Shown here one piece after another: positions 1-11,784 of a stretch of DNA of 64,000 nucleotides (within the stretch, counting starts at the first letter, position 1; the number at the start of each line of letters is the position of its first letter). The stretch lies in NCBI RefSeq assembly GCF_025698545.1, contig NC_068571.1, forward strand, positions 31,591,733-31,655,732. The letters run 5' to 3'. The notes under the pieces are model-generated. The model saw nothing but the letters and a program-made list of their open reading frames with translations. It was not told the DNA's origin and ran no database searches. The position numbers and the translations under genes were made by a program. The stretch comes from Gossypium raimondii (lineage: Eukaryota > Streptophyta > Magnoliopsida > Malvales > Malvaceae).

Positions 1-292
1 ACAAAAATTTTCAGACTAAACTTTAATTCACATATATAGTAACTCCGTGAATATTAAATAAAAATATTTACGGGCTCGATTTGCAAAAATGAGGTCCCGA
101 TACCTCATTTTTCAAAACCACTTAACTTTATGGACAAACCACTTGTACTTAACTAATTGTCCAATTAAATGAAATTATCAAATCCAAATTCTCTATATCA
201 TAATATTTTACTCATAAATATTAAATAATAATATTTATAGACTTACTCGTCGGAATTGTGGTATCGAAACTACTGAAAAACAGGCTGTTGCA
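1..292 (+). repeat. 3' end of a Ty3/gypsy-type LTR (partial, enters from the left)
   Basis: The stretch reads through a GAGGTCCCGATAC block, a 'caaaccacttg' block and a 'gaattgtggtatcgaaac' block, then ends CAGGCTGTTGCA. The same order of blocks closes the solo LTR ending at 47734, and occurs inverted from 55031. I read it as the right end of an LTR of that family, with TGTTGCA as a mutated TGTTACA terminus. The left end lies outside the window, so it cannot be told whether this is a solo LTR or part of an element. Confidence 0.6.
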
Positions 293-1418
293 CCAAGTGT
301 TTCGTTGTAAACAAATTATATTACAACTTGACACGTATACTTGCGGACTCCGCCTTAACTCATATATTTAGTTGCAGTATTCTCACTTCAGACGTTGGTA
401 TGTTGGGATGCGGTCATCGTCAAGGCACAAAAAGGGAAATTATTGTATGACTCACGCTGCCAGTATCATAACAAGATGATTGCGGTGCATTTGAGAATGC
501 GGGCAAACGAGATAATAAGAGAATCCGCCAAATAACGTAGGTAAGAAAAACTAGTAGAAGCGTCTGAAAATGTGGGTATGTTTAATAAGGGGATTCGCCA
601 ATTTGCGACGGTAAGAGGGATTAGTATAAGTGATTTTAACGCAACAGTTGAAATGGAAGAGATATTTTCTTTGAGGAACTTAAGTAACCACCATTATGAG
701 CCCGCCAGTGTTTGGTGGGTAAACCAGCATTGGGTGTGATAAAGTGAGACAATTAAGTAGATCCTAATCCTAATGGTTTGTGAGTAAAGAGGCTGCTAGG
801 AACAGGAGAGTTCGCTAACGACTAAACGGGTGAAAGACCGCTAAGGAATTATGAATAAAAAGGTTGTCCGCCAGTACTATTCAGTATAGGAAAAGTCTAC
901 TTGGGACTAACGATTGTGAAAATTCGTTAGGGACTCTCTAGAAAAGAGGTATTCCACTAGAGACTATATGTTATGGGAATTCCTGGTAATGGCCTAAAAT
1001 GGAGAAAGTTCCTAAAAGACTATACTAAATGCAAGTCTGCAAAGGAAAAAGGGTACATAAATCATCCTCCAAATTTCATATTCAAGGCCGTAAAAGAGGA
1101 TGTTAGATTGTTTCTTCCATGAGGAAGGGTCTATGCCATGGCTTAAGCCAAAAAAAAAGAAATTACTGGGTAATATGGTAATTACATGTTTAGTTTAGTG
1201 TGGAATGAGCGGATCGAGGTAGGGATTCGTCTTAATAGCAAAAACGGTTGTAAGTCTGCCAGTAGCAAATGTAGTCACTAAATCATGTATGCGCAAATAT
1301 GGTTATCTTGAGGAGGCAAGACCATGAGAGTTAAAATGGGAATCTAAGATGAAGCGGGGCAGGATAAAGTTCCAAAAAGAATTGTTAATTGGAAGAGCAT
1401 GCTACAATTAATTAGATT
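293..1418. other. Unassigned repetitive stretch
   Basis: I see no convincing coding frame. The segment has a repeated, diverged pattern built round 'ccgcca...ggtaagaaa...actagta' (about 525-625), and 'cgccagt' recurs near 700 and 870. This looks like decayed transposon leader or minisatellite sequence. The 5' part of the PMD gene that follows should lie here but is not recognisable. Confidence 0.3.
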
Positions 1419-2558
1419 TACAATTGTGCACTGCAGTTTGAATAGATGCCATACACCGATCCGGATATCATAGAATGTGTCCCAATCACATTTTTGGCCA
1501 TTCGGAGTATGTGGGACGCGAATGTTCCATTTATAGTGTACGTGACGGTGGAGATGTATGGATCGAATTGAGTGATGAGACATTTCGAATTAAGGCATGA
1601 AATTTCGCTGCCACTAGAGATATGGAATTCATCGAATTTTGAGATTGTAAGATGGAATTCCCACCCATTCGCGAACCTTTTTTGCATCAGACACGATATT
1701 CTATTTGGAGTAAATACCCTGATTCAGAGTCGCTGGCAAACCATATCTACTATTAGTGGAGGTGATGAGTAGACAACTTTGTCAAAAGAGGTTACAATGA
1801 GCGCCCAATAGCGTAGGTCCGGAGGAGGTGTGGTGAAAGGTTCATCCTCGTCTTTGACCTAACAAGCACCAACGATGTCTATGCCACATCTCGATCAGTT
1901 CACTCTACTTATTCATATTCATTTCACAAACCTCATTTTTTTTTCACAAGCACCACACTATGCACCACTACAGCACCCTGCATCTACACCTCTTGCAAGT
2001 ACGTTTTTAGGGGCACCTTCATCCTTAACATTCTACGCCCCATGCTGACATCGATGCTGATACAAATATCGACACATATGTCGACCCATGAATCGTCACC
2101 GATGACGACACCAATGTCGTCATCGATATTAGTATCGATGCCTAGGTCAGTGTCAACGTATTTGAGTTTTACAACATTGTACGATTATTCACCGATAATG
2201 TCACAAACACCCATCACATCGTTGTTTTATCGAGGTGGGTCATCGACATAACCACCTTCTCATGGAGTGGAGGAAATATGATGAGAGGCTAGGATGGCAC
2301 TGACATCAAGCGCAGAGTAAGGCGATAGAGACGAAGATAAAGTTAAGGGTGGGGATAAAGATGAAGCCAAAGGTGGAGATAAAGATGAAGACGACGATGG
2401 AGATCAATATAAGTACAAAGGTGGAGGTGAACACTAAGAAGGAGAGAACGATGATCATGATCAAGACTCGATCTGCCACCACTAGTTGTACGCAAAAATC
2501 TTACGCGCCCCTGTCAGCATTCACCTTGTGGCACACATTCAGGCCGACGCCATTGATG
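1419..2558 (+). pseudogene. Plant mobile domain (PMD, aminotransferase-like) protein, decayed
   Basis: Frame-hopping translation gives a recognisable PMD-type sequence: MPYTDPDIIECVP, then a block like SMWDANVPFIVY, then VMRHFELRH. A proline/serine/methionine-rich tail (2042-2251) ends SLFYRGGSS, followed by charged repeats with K/D/E and G, and finally PCGTHSGRRH near 2530-2558. That order is typical of the long PMD proteins often annotated as 'serine/threonine phosphatase 7 long form homolog', many of which are carried by transposons. In-frame stops occur, for example between the MYGSN and VMRHF blocks and after FYRGGSST, and the N-terminal half is missing. It is convergent with the MULE transposase remnant that begins 370 bp downstream. 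Family assignment is from remembered motifs. Confidence 0.6.
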
Positions 2559-2570
2559 ATGTCTTTTTGA

Positions 2571-2924
2571 TTTGCTTATTGCGATGTAAATATAAATGAC
2601 ATCAATAAAGAAATGATCATTTTTTTTTGTATATTTCTATTGCAACTCATACTTGTTTTTGTTAAATTCTAATGTAAATTATACGTAAATTTCCATATAT
2701 AATATTTGATATGAAATATGCAACTTTGGATAGGTACCTTTATTGAACTAGTGATTAATAAAGGTACTTGAAGTAGCGCTTAAAGTAGGAATTTTTACAC
2801 TATGTAAATGTTAGTAGACAGTGGCAAAAACAATTGAAATGCAAGGTAAAAAGAAAGAAAAATTTTTGTACACAAAAAAAGAAGAAGCTTGGTAATCAAT
2901 TTTGTATAGCTGAAAAAAATGAAT
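2571..2924. other. Spacer between convergent PMD and MULE remnants
   Basis: AT-rich, with no coding frame recognised on either strand. It holds short A and T runs and an imperfect duplication of 'aaggtacctttattgaactag' / 'aaaggtacttgaagtag' near 2750-2775. Confidence 0.3.
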
Positions 2925-4800
2925 GCTACCAATGTTGAGGCACCATTGTATCCCTCAATACAGAACATGTTTCCTTCATATGTCTTAAGTTTCTACAATA
3001 CCCACATAACCTTTGCTGGTTTTCCCTCTCTCGAACATTCATATTCGTGCGTACCCGAGTGGAAGTCGGACGACCTTTCGGGATGCGACACAAGTTCATG
3101 TTTGGGGCCAACTCGAATGGCATACTGGACATGGAAGCCATACATTCTTATTTGGTATGGGTGGAAATTTAGGTCTCCATACATTGTAAATGCATTCCAC
3201 TCCATACACATCGTTGATATGAGGTGTCTACTCAATTCATACATTCGCGCATACGGCAATTACATATGCGCATAGGAATCGAAGTGCCTAGAATCTTCCA
3301 TAATCACACGTCCCTTCTGGTAGGTTGATATGATATGCTTCCCTCGACATGTCCTGGTTAGGCCTAGCGTACTCCGTGACCCGATATTTCAAGTTTCGAT
3401 GTGAATGACACACTACATAGATAATATTCACTCTTACTGTATTTCGTCTAATTTCTTTCATGACATCTTCGCACCAAATGTGACCGCCCATTATCTGCCC
3501 AACATACACCACCGTTCACTTTGGAAATAAAGTAGCTAGGTGAAACTATGTTTCTTTGACAACTAAAATTATCCAAAAATGACGAGTCCTCTTCAGTATG
3601 AAATTGATGCATTCGGCTAGGTTCATCGTCATGTGCCCATACCGTAGACCCCTATCATACGATTACTTCCACTATTCGAAGGGTATGTCGATGAGGTTGT
3701 CCGCACTGGCCCTGTTGATGGTATACAAGTTATCCAACATCTCGTGAAAACGAGGTTGGACGAGCTTGTACGATGTCAATTAAAGCATACCGATGAATGC
3801 AAACGATATACAATGATATATGGTTTAGCATGACTGTGGTCAAAGTGGAAACTGCATACCCATGTCAGTGCATTGATCTCACTCACTTTCTGAAGGCCAT
3901 TTTGTGTGGTAGTTAGATTTGACATGTCGTATATAGTACTTATGGTGGGTGTAATCCCAAAGGCTACCCTACCGCTCAATAGTGGACAAGATTCTGATTC
4001 CCCTGTCTGATATGAAACATATGCCAGGCTGTGGGCAAACACGACGGGGTAATCGATTAAGGAAGAAATCCCAATCATCTACCTTTTGGGAGGGAGTTAT
4101 TACAAACGCTATCGGCAGAATTCTCCAATTACCATCTTGGGCAATAACCATCAACAATAGATGTTGATACCTCCTGTCCAGTCAAATGCTGCCAATTTGC
4201 ACCAAAGGCTTGCAGTGCTAGAAGACTTCCCTACATTGATCAAATGTCTAAAAGAATCGGTGAAATACTCTTTTTCTAGAGACCAGACGATTGCTGAAGT
4301 ATGTTGGTTGCATTTCTAGATCAATTATGAAACTTGGTATGTACTGATCCAATACCTGACATTATTTCCCTAAATCATTGTACAACCTTTCCCAGCTGTG
4401 ATGCAACTTGTCCATAACCTTTTACTTTGCAACCCATGCTTTATAGTACGGTGATATGTAAACGTATTGGCTACGGATGTTTGCAATCAACACCGGGACG
4501 GGAATCTTGAGACTCGCCTTCACCATAGGTAGAATAATGTTAGCTACCATGTTAAAGTCTAGCCTCGGATGATCCTGACTTATACCTGTAAATTACGAGT
4601 TAAATTTACATTATTGAAAAAAGTGAAGACCTTAGCCATATCACATTATGTCAGAAAATCGAGTGATCCCATTGCGAACCTATTGCAACACAAATATGTA
4701 GACAAGAATACTTCTTTATCACCCACAAGCCCATCTGAATGATATTTTCCTTAAGACCGGGTCATTTTCATCTTCCTAGACCAACTAAAGCATATCGTTA
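2925..4800 (-). pseudogene. Mutator-like (MULE) transposase remnant
   Basis: Reading the minus strand from about 4800 down gives a degenerate plant MULE transposase in the expected order. First comes an N-terminal block near 4560-4600 (SQDHPRLDFNMVANIILP). The DDE-core segment at 4157-3969 has DGNWRILPIAF, DDWDFFL and ICFISDRG. A helical block around 3630-3740 (YDRGLRYGHMTMNLAECI) follows. At 3512-3288 is a SWIM-type finger region (HINLPEGTCDYGRF, then an AYVIA-like continuation). The C-terminal zinc knuckle and basic PKGRPTSTR block lie at 3141-2926 (CGYCRNLRHMKETC). Many stops and frameshifts separate the pieces, so it cannot encode an active enzyme. In the live family this enzyme cuts and pastes DNA with long terminal inverted repeats. 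I found no TIR pair or 9-bp duplication by eye. It is adjacent to, and possibly inserted within, the chromovirus pol that resumes at about 4950. Confidence 0.75.
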
Positions 4801-4949
4801 GGTCCCTTACGGCACCATTTGTCCAATTTAGGTATCAGTAGGGACAAAACTACTCAAGAACTTTTATTAATGGTGAAAGCTAAAATTTAACAAAATCATA
4901 GAAAAGGCACTTAATTTTGCTGAGAATACATACCTTTAGTGTATTGGAG

Positions 4950-5120
4950 AGCCTAATTTGACGTATCAAATTATGATAAATCACTAAGAGCCAAGTTATT
5001 ACTCTTTTCCAATAGAAATAGGTAGCCAAAATATTGGCGTGTATGATTTGGTATCTGTTACAAGGAGGCCACCAATGTTGTGGTAGATGCATTATCTAAG
5101 AGACCTAACTTATAGCATAT
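4950..5120 (+). pseudogene. Chromovirus pol, RNase H end (piece 1 of 3)
   Basis: The plus strand gives FDVSNYDKSLRA, then KYWRV, FGICYKEATNVVVDALSKRP. This corresponds to the C-terminal RNase H segment of Ty3/gypsy pol (usual form ...YKxGxxNVVADALSRRP). It stops at 5120, where the A1 LTR starts (TGGGATCTAG). The pol reading resumes at 19387 and again at 21744, so this is the left piece of one interrupted element. Internal stops show decay. Upstream gag, protease and RT are not found in the window. Confidence 0.65.
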
Positions 5121-5128
5121 TGGGATCT

Positions 5129-7901
5129 TGTAACACCCCTTACCCGAGACCGTTGCCGGAGTTGAGCATGAGGCATTACTTGACTTAACTTAAAAGCTCG
5201 GGGCATAAAAATTTACTTTTAAAAGTTATTTCACTATTCATAATAAGACCTGACCTCTCAAAATCAATTATAACTTGAGCTACAAAACTCAAAATTTAGA
5301 TCCGTAAATTTTCCCTAAAATTAGACTCATATATCCTTTTAACATATTTTTTTTTAGATTTTTTGTTTCAGCCAATTAGGACAGTTTATTAGTTAAAGTC
5401 TCCCCTGTTTCACAGATCGACTGTTTTGACCTCTTGTCACTAAAATTCAATTATCTCATTGTACAGACTTCATATGCTGTTCTCACTTATTTCTACAGAA
5501 AATAGACTCAATGAGAAATCTATAAATATAAATTAAAACTCATAAATATTTGTTTACAATTTTTAATGATTTTACAAAGTCAGAACAGGGGATTCCAAAA
5601 TCCAGTTTGCCCTTGTCTAACTAAAATGCAAATATCTTAGAATACATAATTTCTTTGTCTACACCGTTATTTTTCTATGAAAATAGACTCAATAAGATTT
5701 AATTCTATAACTCATCCACCCTCTAATTCATTTTCTATTATCCCTGGTGATTTTTCAAAATCACATCACTACTGCTGTCTCAAAACTGATTTACTACCAA
5801 TTTTTACTTTTTCATGATTTCTATGTATAATTTAGCACCTAGAATTTTATAACAACAAACACCTTCATACTTAGCCATTTTAATAACTATTCATCATAAA
5901 ATATTTATATATCATCTTTTGGTCATAATTTAAGAATATAAAATCGAAATGACTAAGTCCCTACACAAGCCATAGCTCAAAACATTTATCGTCTTAAAAT
6001 ATCGAGTTGTGATGGTTGATAGTGTGAACGCTCTCCGACGTCTTCAAGATCCCGACTATGCTTGATAATACTATATGAAATAAAAAGAAATAAAATATGT
6101 AGGCATAAAACTTAGTAAGTTCACAAGTAAATAAATAACAACATTTATCATAAACCATCAAACTCATAAATTTTCATCAAGCACTAGGATCTTTACTTTC
6201 TTCTTTACTTACTCACTTACTTGTTTACTTACTTACTTGCTTAAATAACTTACGATTATAACTTACTCTTCACTTACTGAAATTCTTTTTCTCAACTGAT
6301 AACTGAGATATTTTCAATCCTTTATAACTCACTTGAATCTAGATATCATGCTTTTGCTTGAACTTTCACGTAACTTAATTCATTTTCTAGCCTATTGAAT
6401 CACTTGGAATACTAAGGATACTCGGGTCTCTTGTCTGAATATAACATGCCAAAGCTATGTCCCAGACATAGTCTTACATGGGATGTTTCCTGTACTGCCA
6501 ATGCCATATCCCAGATATGGCCTAACATGGGAGTTCTCATATCGGTGCCCATGCTATGTCCCAGACATGGTCTTACCGGGGACCTCTCATCGCGGTGCCA
6601 ATGCCATGTCCCAGACATGGTCTTACATGTGACCTCTTATCTCGGTGCCAACGCCATGTCCCAGACATGGTCTTACATGAGACCTCTTTACCCAAATGTC
6701 ATGACATTTGTATCCAATACACTCCTAATATTTCAACGGGGCTTTTATCATTGATTCTCTGTCATCTCATACTTAAGTCAACATTAAATAATTTCATGAA
6801 ATAAATACATAATTGCTGGAAAATAGCAGCATTAATAATAATTATTGGAATATTACATTTATTTACCGTAAACTTACCTCAGTACAAAAATGTGATCAAA
6901 TATAACACTTTAGTCCTCAATCTTTTTCTTTCCCCAGTCTAGCTCCAGATTTCGTTCTTCGTGATATATAATTGCAAATTTAGCTTATTTAATACCCACA
7001 TTCACCAAAACATTCCTCGACTCTAACTTTGACAAAATTATGATTTTGCCCTTAAACTTTTACATAATTACACTTTTTCCCCAAAGCTCGAAAATTAAAC
7101 TTCATCCCTTATTCTTATGTTTTATGACTTGATGAACATTTTTCCCTTCTATGGCAACATAAAATTCCCACTCTAACCCTTACTGATGAACATTAGGTAT
7201 TTTTACCGATTGTGTCGTTTTACTCGTTTTCACTTAAAATCACTTAGAAAAAGTTGTTTAACATAATTTCAAGCTTCATATTCTACCATAAAACATAAAA
7301 ATAAACACATTTATCCTATGGTTATTTTTCCAAATATGAACCCTAGGTTAAATTATTGCTAGAATAAGCTAAATCAAGTTACCGAAACTCTAAAAACGTA
7401 AAGAACATTAAAAAAGGGGCTAGAACAGACTTAAAAACAAGCTTGGAAGCTTGAAAAACCCTAGCCATGGTTTCCCCTTGTGAAATTCGGCCATGGAGTT
7501 GAAGATGGACAAAAATTGGCTTTTAATTTTGTTTTTAATTCATTTTAATAACTAAATGACCAAAAAAGCCCTTAATGAAAAACTTTGGAAACATGCCTAA
7601 CCATGTCCATTTTTGTCTACCAACTTAACCAATGGTCTAATTAACATATAAGGACCTCCAATTTAAAATTTCATAACAATTGGGCACCTCTAACATGTAG
7701 AACTCAACTTTTGCAATTTTTACAATTTAATCCTTTTGACTAAATTGAGTGCCCAAACGTCGAAATTTTCGAACGAAATTTTCACGAAATCATTTTGTGA
7801 AATCGTAGACCATAAAAATATAATAAAATAAATTTTTTTCCTCATCAAATTTGTGGTCCCAAAACCACTGTTCCGACTAGGCCCAAAATCGGGATGTTAT
7901 A
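5129..7901 (-). repeat. 3' LTR of the Tekay/Del-like element
   Basis: It starts TGTAACACCCCTTACCCGAG and ends GGGATGTTATA (the last bases mutated from TTACA). It aligns end to end with 11785-14570. It contains the dyad minisatellite at about 6440-6710. Differences from its partner are scattered substitutions plus small indels, so the insertion is not brand-new. Confidence 0.88.
6440..6710. repeat. Minisatellite with CCATGTC...GACATGG arms, copy in left LTR
   Basis: Units of about 48-51 bp repeat the core CCATGTCCCAGACATGG followed by TCTTACATGGGACCTCT and a 'catctcggtgccaa' linker. Each core has 7-bp inverted arms. The first units are variants (CTATGTCCCAGACATAG, CCATATCCCAGATATGG) in which both arms have changed together. 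Confidence 0.85.
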
Positions 7902-7916
7902 TTTCTCCCCCTTTTA
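7902..7916 (-). promoter_or_regulatory. Polypurine tract next to 3' LTR
   Basis: On the minus strand the 15 bases inside the left LTR read TAAAAGGGGGAGAAA, a purine run directly against the LTR. This is where plus-strand DNA synthesis starts in LTR retrotransposons. Confidence 0.8.
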
Positions 7917-7928
7917 GGGATTTTCGTC

Positions 7929-9140
7929 CCCAAAAATCTTATCTGTGAGGAGATTTGGGTATTGTTTTCGCATGGCCTTCTCAGGCTGCCATCTAGCCTC
8001 ATCAACTCCATGCCTATTCCATAATAGTTTCACAAGTGCAATACTCTTGTTCCTTAGTTTCTTAATCTCTCTATTTAGAATTTTTTACCAGTTCTTCAAC
8101 ATAAGTCATGTCTGGCTGAATCTCAACCTCTGTCGGTGAGATCACATGTGATGGATCGGAACGGTAATGACGTAACATAGACACATGGAATGAATCTTCT
8201 CTAACTCAGTTGGCAAAGCTAACCGATATGCTAAGGGCCCAATTCTTTCAGTCACCTCGAACGGTCCAATAAAACGTGGACTTAGTTTGCCTTTCTTGCC
8301 AAATCTAAAAATTTTCTTCTGTGGGGATACTTTCAAAAACACTTTGTCACCAACTTGATGCTCGATCTCTTTTCTTTTTAAATCTGCATAAGACTTTTGT
8401 CTGTTTGAAGCTGCTTTTAAATAATCTTTGATAACTTTTACTTTCTCTTATGTTTCTTTGACTAGATCAACCCCATAAATTTGATTCTCCTTAAGCTTTG
8501 TCCAATACAAAGGTGCATGACATTTACGTCCATACAAAGCTTCATAAGGTGCCATCTTCAAACTCGACTGATAACTATTATAGGCAAACTCTACCAACGG
8601 GAAATATTTCTCCCAACTGCCTTGAAATTCGAAAACACAACATCTGAGCATATCTTCAAGTAACTGAATAACTCTCTCTGACTGACCATCGGTTTGAGGA
8701 TGAAAAACTATACTGAAATTTAACTTTGTACCCAAAGCTTCCTACAATTTCCTCCAAAACCGCGAAGCAAATCTCGGATCTCTGTCTGAGATAATCGATA
8801 ACTGTACCCCATGTAGTCTGACTATCTCTGAAGCATACAATTTAGCCAACTTGTTAAGTGAATAATCCATACGAATCAGAATAAAATGAGCTGACTTCGT
8901 TAGCTTGTCAATTACAACCCATACCGCATCTTTCTTTTTCGGTGTCAACAGTAACCCTGGTACAAAATCCATGGTAACTCGGTCCCATTTCCACTCAGGA
9001 ACTAACACAGGCTGCAATAAACCTGAAGGTACCTGATGTTCAGCCTTTACCTGTTGACAGATCAAGCATCTAGAAACAAATTCTGAAATATCTCTTTTCA
9101 TTTCTGCCCACCAGTACATTTTCTTTAAATCGTTATACAT
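7929..9140 (-). pseudogene. Integrase and chromodomain-like tail of the Tekay/Del-like element
   Basis: The integrase segment at 9140-8742 includes a zinc-binding CLIC motif after YWWAEMKRDI and the catalytic blocks VTMDFV and IISDRDPRF. The third catalytic position is in HPQTDGQSERVI (8735-8448). These give the D, D and E of the DDE core. At 8342-8142 the GPFEVTERIGPLAYRLALP block is the conserved post-integrase region. Further down (about 8135-7929) broken frames give SPTEVEIQPDMTYVEELVK and, after stops, AKTIPKS, matching the chromodomain end of this clade. Frames change between blocks, so the protein is not continuous. In live elements this part inserts the cDNA, and the chromodomain guides it to heterochromatin. 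Confidence 0.85.
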
Positions 9141-10560
9141 CTTTTACTACCTGGATGAATAGACAAAGAACTACTATGTGCTTCCTGTAAGATCTTCTGA
9201 ATAAGCTCATTAATCTTTGGTACACATACTCTGTCTCTAAACATCAAACAACTATCTGAACCAATCTGAAAATCAGACTCTATTCTCGACTCGCATTGAG
9301 CTCTTTTAGCTTGCAACTCACTGTCATTTTTTTGAGCTTCATAGATTTCTTCAAGAAATATCGATTTAGCCATCAACTCAGTCAGGTGATAATCGATCAC
9401 TAGCTCATAATCTTTAATCAACTCTAGCCATCTTCTTTGCCTCAAGTTCAAATCTTTCTGAGTCATCAAGTATTTCAAAATTTTATGGTCAGTAAATATT
9501 CGACACTTCTCACCGTACAAGTGATGTCTCCAAATCTTTAACACAAATACAATGGCAGCTAGCTCTAAATCATGCGTCGGGTAGTTTTCTCATGTAGCTT
9601 TAACTGTCTGGAAGCATATGCTATTACTTTACCTTCCTGCATAAGTACACAACCCAATCCATTCAAGGATACATCACTGTAAATCACAAATTCTTTACCC
9701 GGTTCTAGCTGTACTAAAACAGGAGCTTCAGTCAACAATGCCTTTAACTTGTCAAAACTCTGCTGACACTTCTCAGTCCATTCAAACTTGACATCTTTCT
9801 GCAACAATCTTGTCAATGGGGTAACTATATTGGAAAATCCCTTTACAAACCACCTGTAATAACCAGCTAATCCAAGAAAAATTCTAACCTCTGACACATT
9901 TCTAGGTGGTTTCCACTCAACAATTGCTGAAATTTTACTCGGATCAACTTTAATACCATCACCTGACACAATGTGTCCAAGGAATTTGACTTCTTGAAGC
10001 CAGAACTCACTTTTACTAAACTTGGCATACAAATGATTATCTCTTAGAATCTGTAAAACTATTCTTAAATGTTCGGCATGTTCAGTCTCATCAGGAGAAT
10101 AAATTAGAATATCATCAATAAACACAACTACAAACTTATCCAAGTACAGTCGAAAGATTCGGTTCATTAAATCCATGAATATGGCAGGAGCATTAGTCAA
10201 ACCAAACGGCATCACAAGAAACTCATAGTGACCATACCTAGTCCGGAAAGTAGTCTTCAGAACATCTGATTCTTTAACCCACAATTGATAATAATTGGAT
10301 CTCAAATCTATCTTGGCGAACACAGTGGCTCCCTTCAATTAGTCAAACATATCATCAATTCTAGGCAGTGGATATTTATTTATTTTTATTTTTACTTTGT
10401 TTAGCTACCGATAATCTATACACAACCTCATCAAACCGTCTTTCTTTTTCAGAAAAAGCACTAGTGCACCCCACGGAGAACAACTAGGCCTTACAAAACT
10501 TTATCAATTAATTCCTGCAACTGAGCTTTCAATTCTTTCAATTCCATCGGAGCCATTCTA
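9125..10560 (-). pseudogene. Reverse transcriptase and RNase H of the Tekay/Del-like element
   Basis: The RT starts in broken frame at about 10560 ([20 protein letters not shown]). It then runs open from 10338 to 9565: [27 protein letters not shown], and the active site [11 protein letters not shown] with both aspartates. The RNase H region follows ([18 protein letters not shown]), with a stop at HEKTTRRMI. It continues at 9544-9125 ([19 protein letters not shown]) into the spacer and the first histidine of the integrase finger. In live elements it copies element RNA to DNA. The catalytic residues survive, but a stop or frameshift near 9565 breaks the polyprotein. Confidence 0.88.
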
Positions 10561-10819
10561 TAAGGAGCAATAGAAATAGAAGTGGTACCTGGAATCAACT
10601 CAATACCAAACTCAACTTCTCTAATAGGAGGCAAACCTGGCAATTCTTCCGAAAACACATCGGAAAACTCTCAAACTACTGGCATTGATTCAATTTTCAA
10701 CTCTGGATCTTTAGTATTCAATACAAAAGAAAGATAAGCTTCATACCCTTTTCTCAAACATTTCTGAGCAGACATAACAAAAATCATGGCAAGAGAACTA
10801 TCTGACTCATCTGCCTTTT

Positions 10820-11649
10820 CTTCGAGTCTTGAACTTCAATTTTAGCTTTTCCTTTTTCTTTTTATTTTAACAACTCCTCTGCCTTACACGCTCTCTCAAC
10901 TAGAACAACAAACTCTTTTATCTTTAGAACACCAACTGACAGTCGAATATCATCATTGAGCCCATCCTCAAATCTTTTACACATAATAGCTTCTGTAGAT
11001 ACACACTCTCGAGCATACTTGCAGAGTCTGAAAATTTCACATCCATACTCAGTAACAGTCATCTTACCCTAATTTAACTCAAGGAACTCTTTTCTTTTCT
11101 GGTCAATAAACCTCTGACTGATATACTTTTTACGGAACTCCTCCTGAAAGAAATCCCAAGCAACTCTCTCACTTGGTACAACTGACACAAGAGTCTTCCA
11201 CCAATGATAGGCCGAATCTCTAAGGAGTGAGACAACACAATTCAACATTTCTTAGGTGTACAGGATAACTTATCAAATACTCTGATAGTATTCTCAAGCC
11301 AAAATTCTGCTCTCTCTACATCATCATCTTTAGTAGCCCGAAACTCTTTAGCCCCTTGTTTTCTGATCTTATCAACTGGTGGCCTTTCTCTTGTAACTGT
11401 ACCTGTACCTGTAACTGGAGGAGCTACATGGGGAATCTAAAAATCATGAGGGGGTGGAGGTCTAATAGCCAGATTCGTACGAACGAACTCGGCAAACCAT
11501 TCATTCATAGCTTGGAAGAAGGCTTTTCGAGCCCTTCCTCCCGGACTAACTGTAACGGGCCTTTCACTACCATCTAGTGGCACCGTCCCTTCTGCGGAAG
11601 TGGGCGCATTACTTTCTACATCATCTGCATCAGCTCGTTCAGGATCCAT
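10820..11649 (-). pseudogene. Gag of the Tekay/Del-like element, 3' part deleted
   Basis: The likely start is the ATG of MDPERADADDVESNAP at 11649; the frame is also open upstream of it. FFQAMNEWFAEFVRTN follows, typical of this clade. The middle is disrupted by frameshifts. 11062-10862 gives MTVTEYGCEIFRL ... CKRFEDGLNDDIRL and ends AEELLK, where the frame stops. The CCHC zinc knuckle and the aspartic protease that should follow are absent; the next recognisable block is the lead-in to RT near 10650. The element therefore lacks essential parts. Confidence 0.78.
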
Positions 11650-11766
11650 AACTATAAAAGAAAACATTTTAATATCGTCAGAAGTCGTCACACTATCAAA
11701 ATACAAGTATGGCATGTATAGCTAGGCTCTTATTCATACTGAATATTTCGAGAACCGGCTAAACCT

Positions 11767-11778
11767 GCTCTGATACCA
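11767..11778 (-). promoter_or_regulatory. Primer binding site, initiator tRNA-Met type
   Basis: The minus strand reads TGGTATCAGAGC six bases inside the right LTR. This is complementary to the 3' end of plant initiator methionine tRNA and identifies 11785-14570 as the 5' LTR. Confidence 0.9.
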
Positions 11779-11784
11779 ATAAAA

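Noticed and set aside
2919..3275. 118-codon plus-strand frame
   Set aside because: It lies opposite the MULE transposase C-terminus, whose SWIM and zinc-knuckle motifs are on the minus strand.
6431..6804. Open frames of 68-107 codons in the LTR minisatellites (also at 13101-13424 and 17767-18198)
   Set aside because: They come from a non-coding repeat whose unit happens to lack stops. Unit length varies and the same array is open in several frames.
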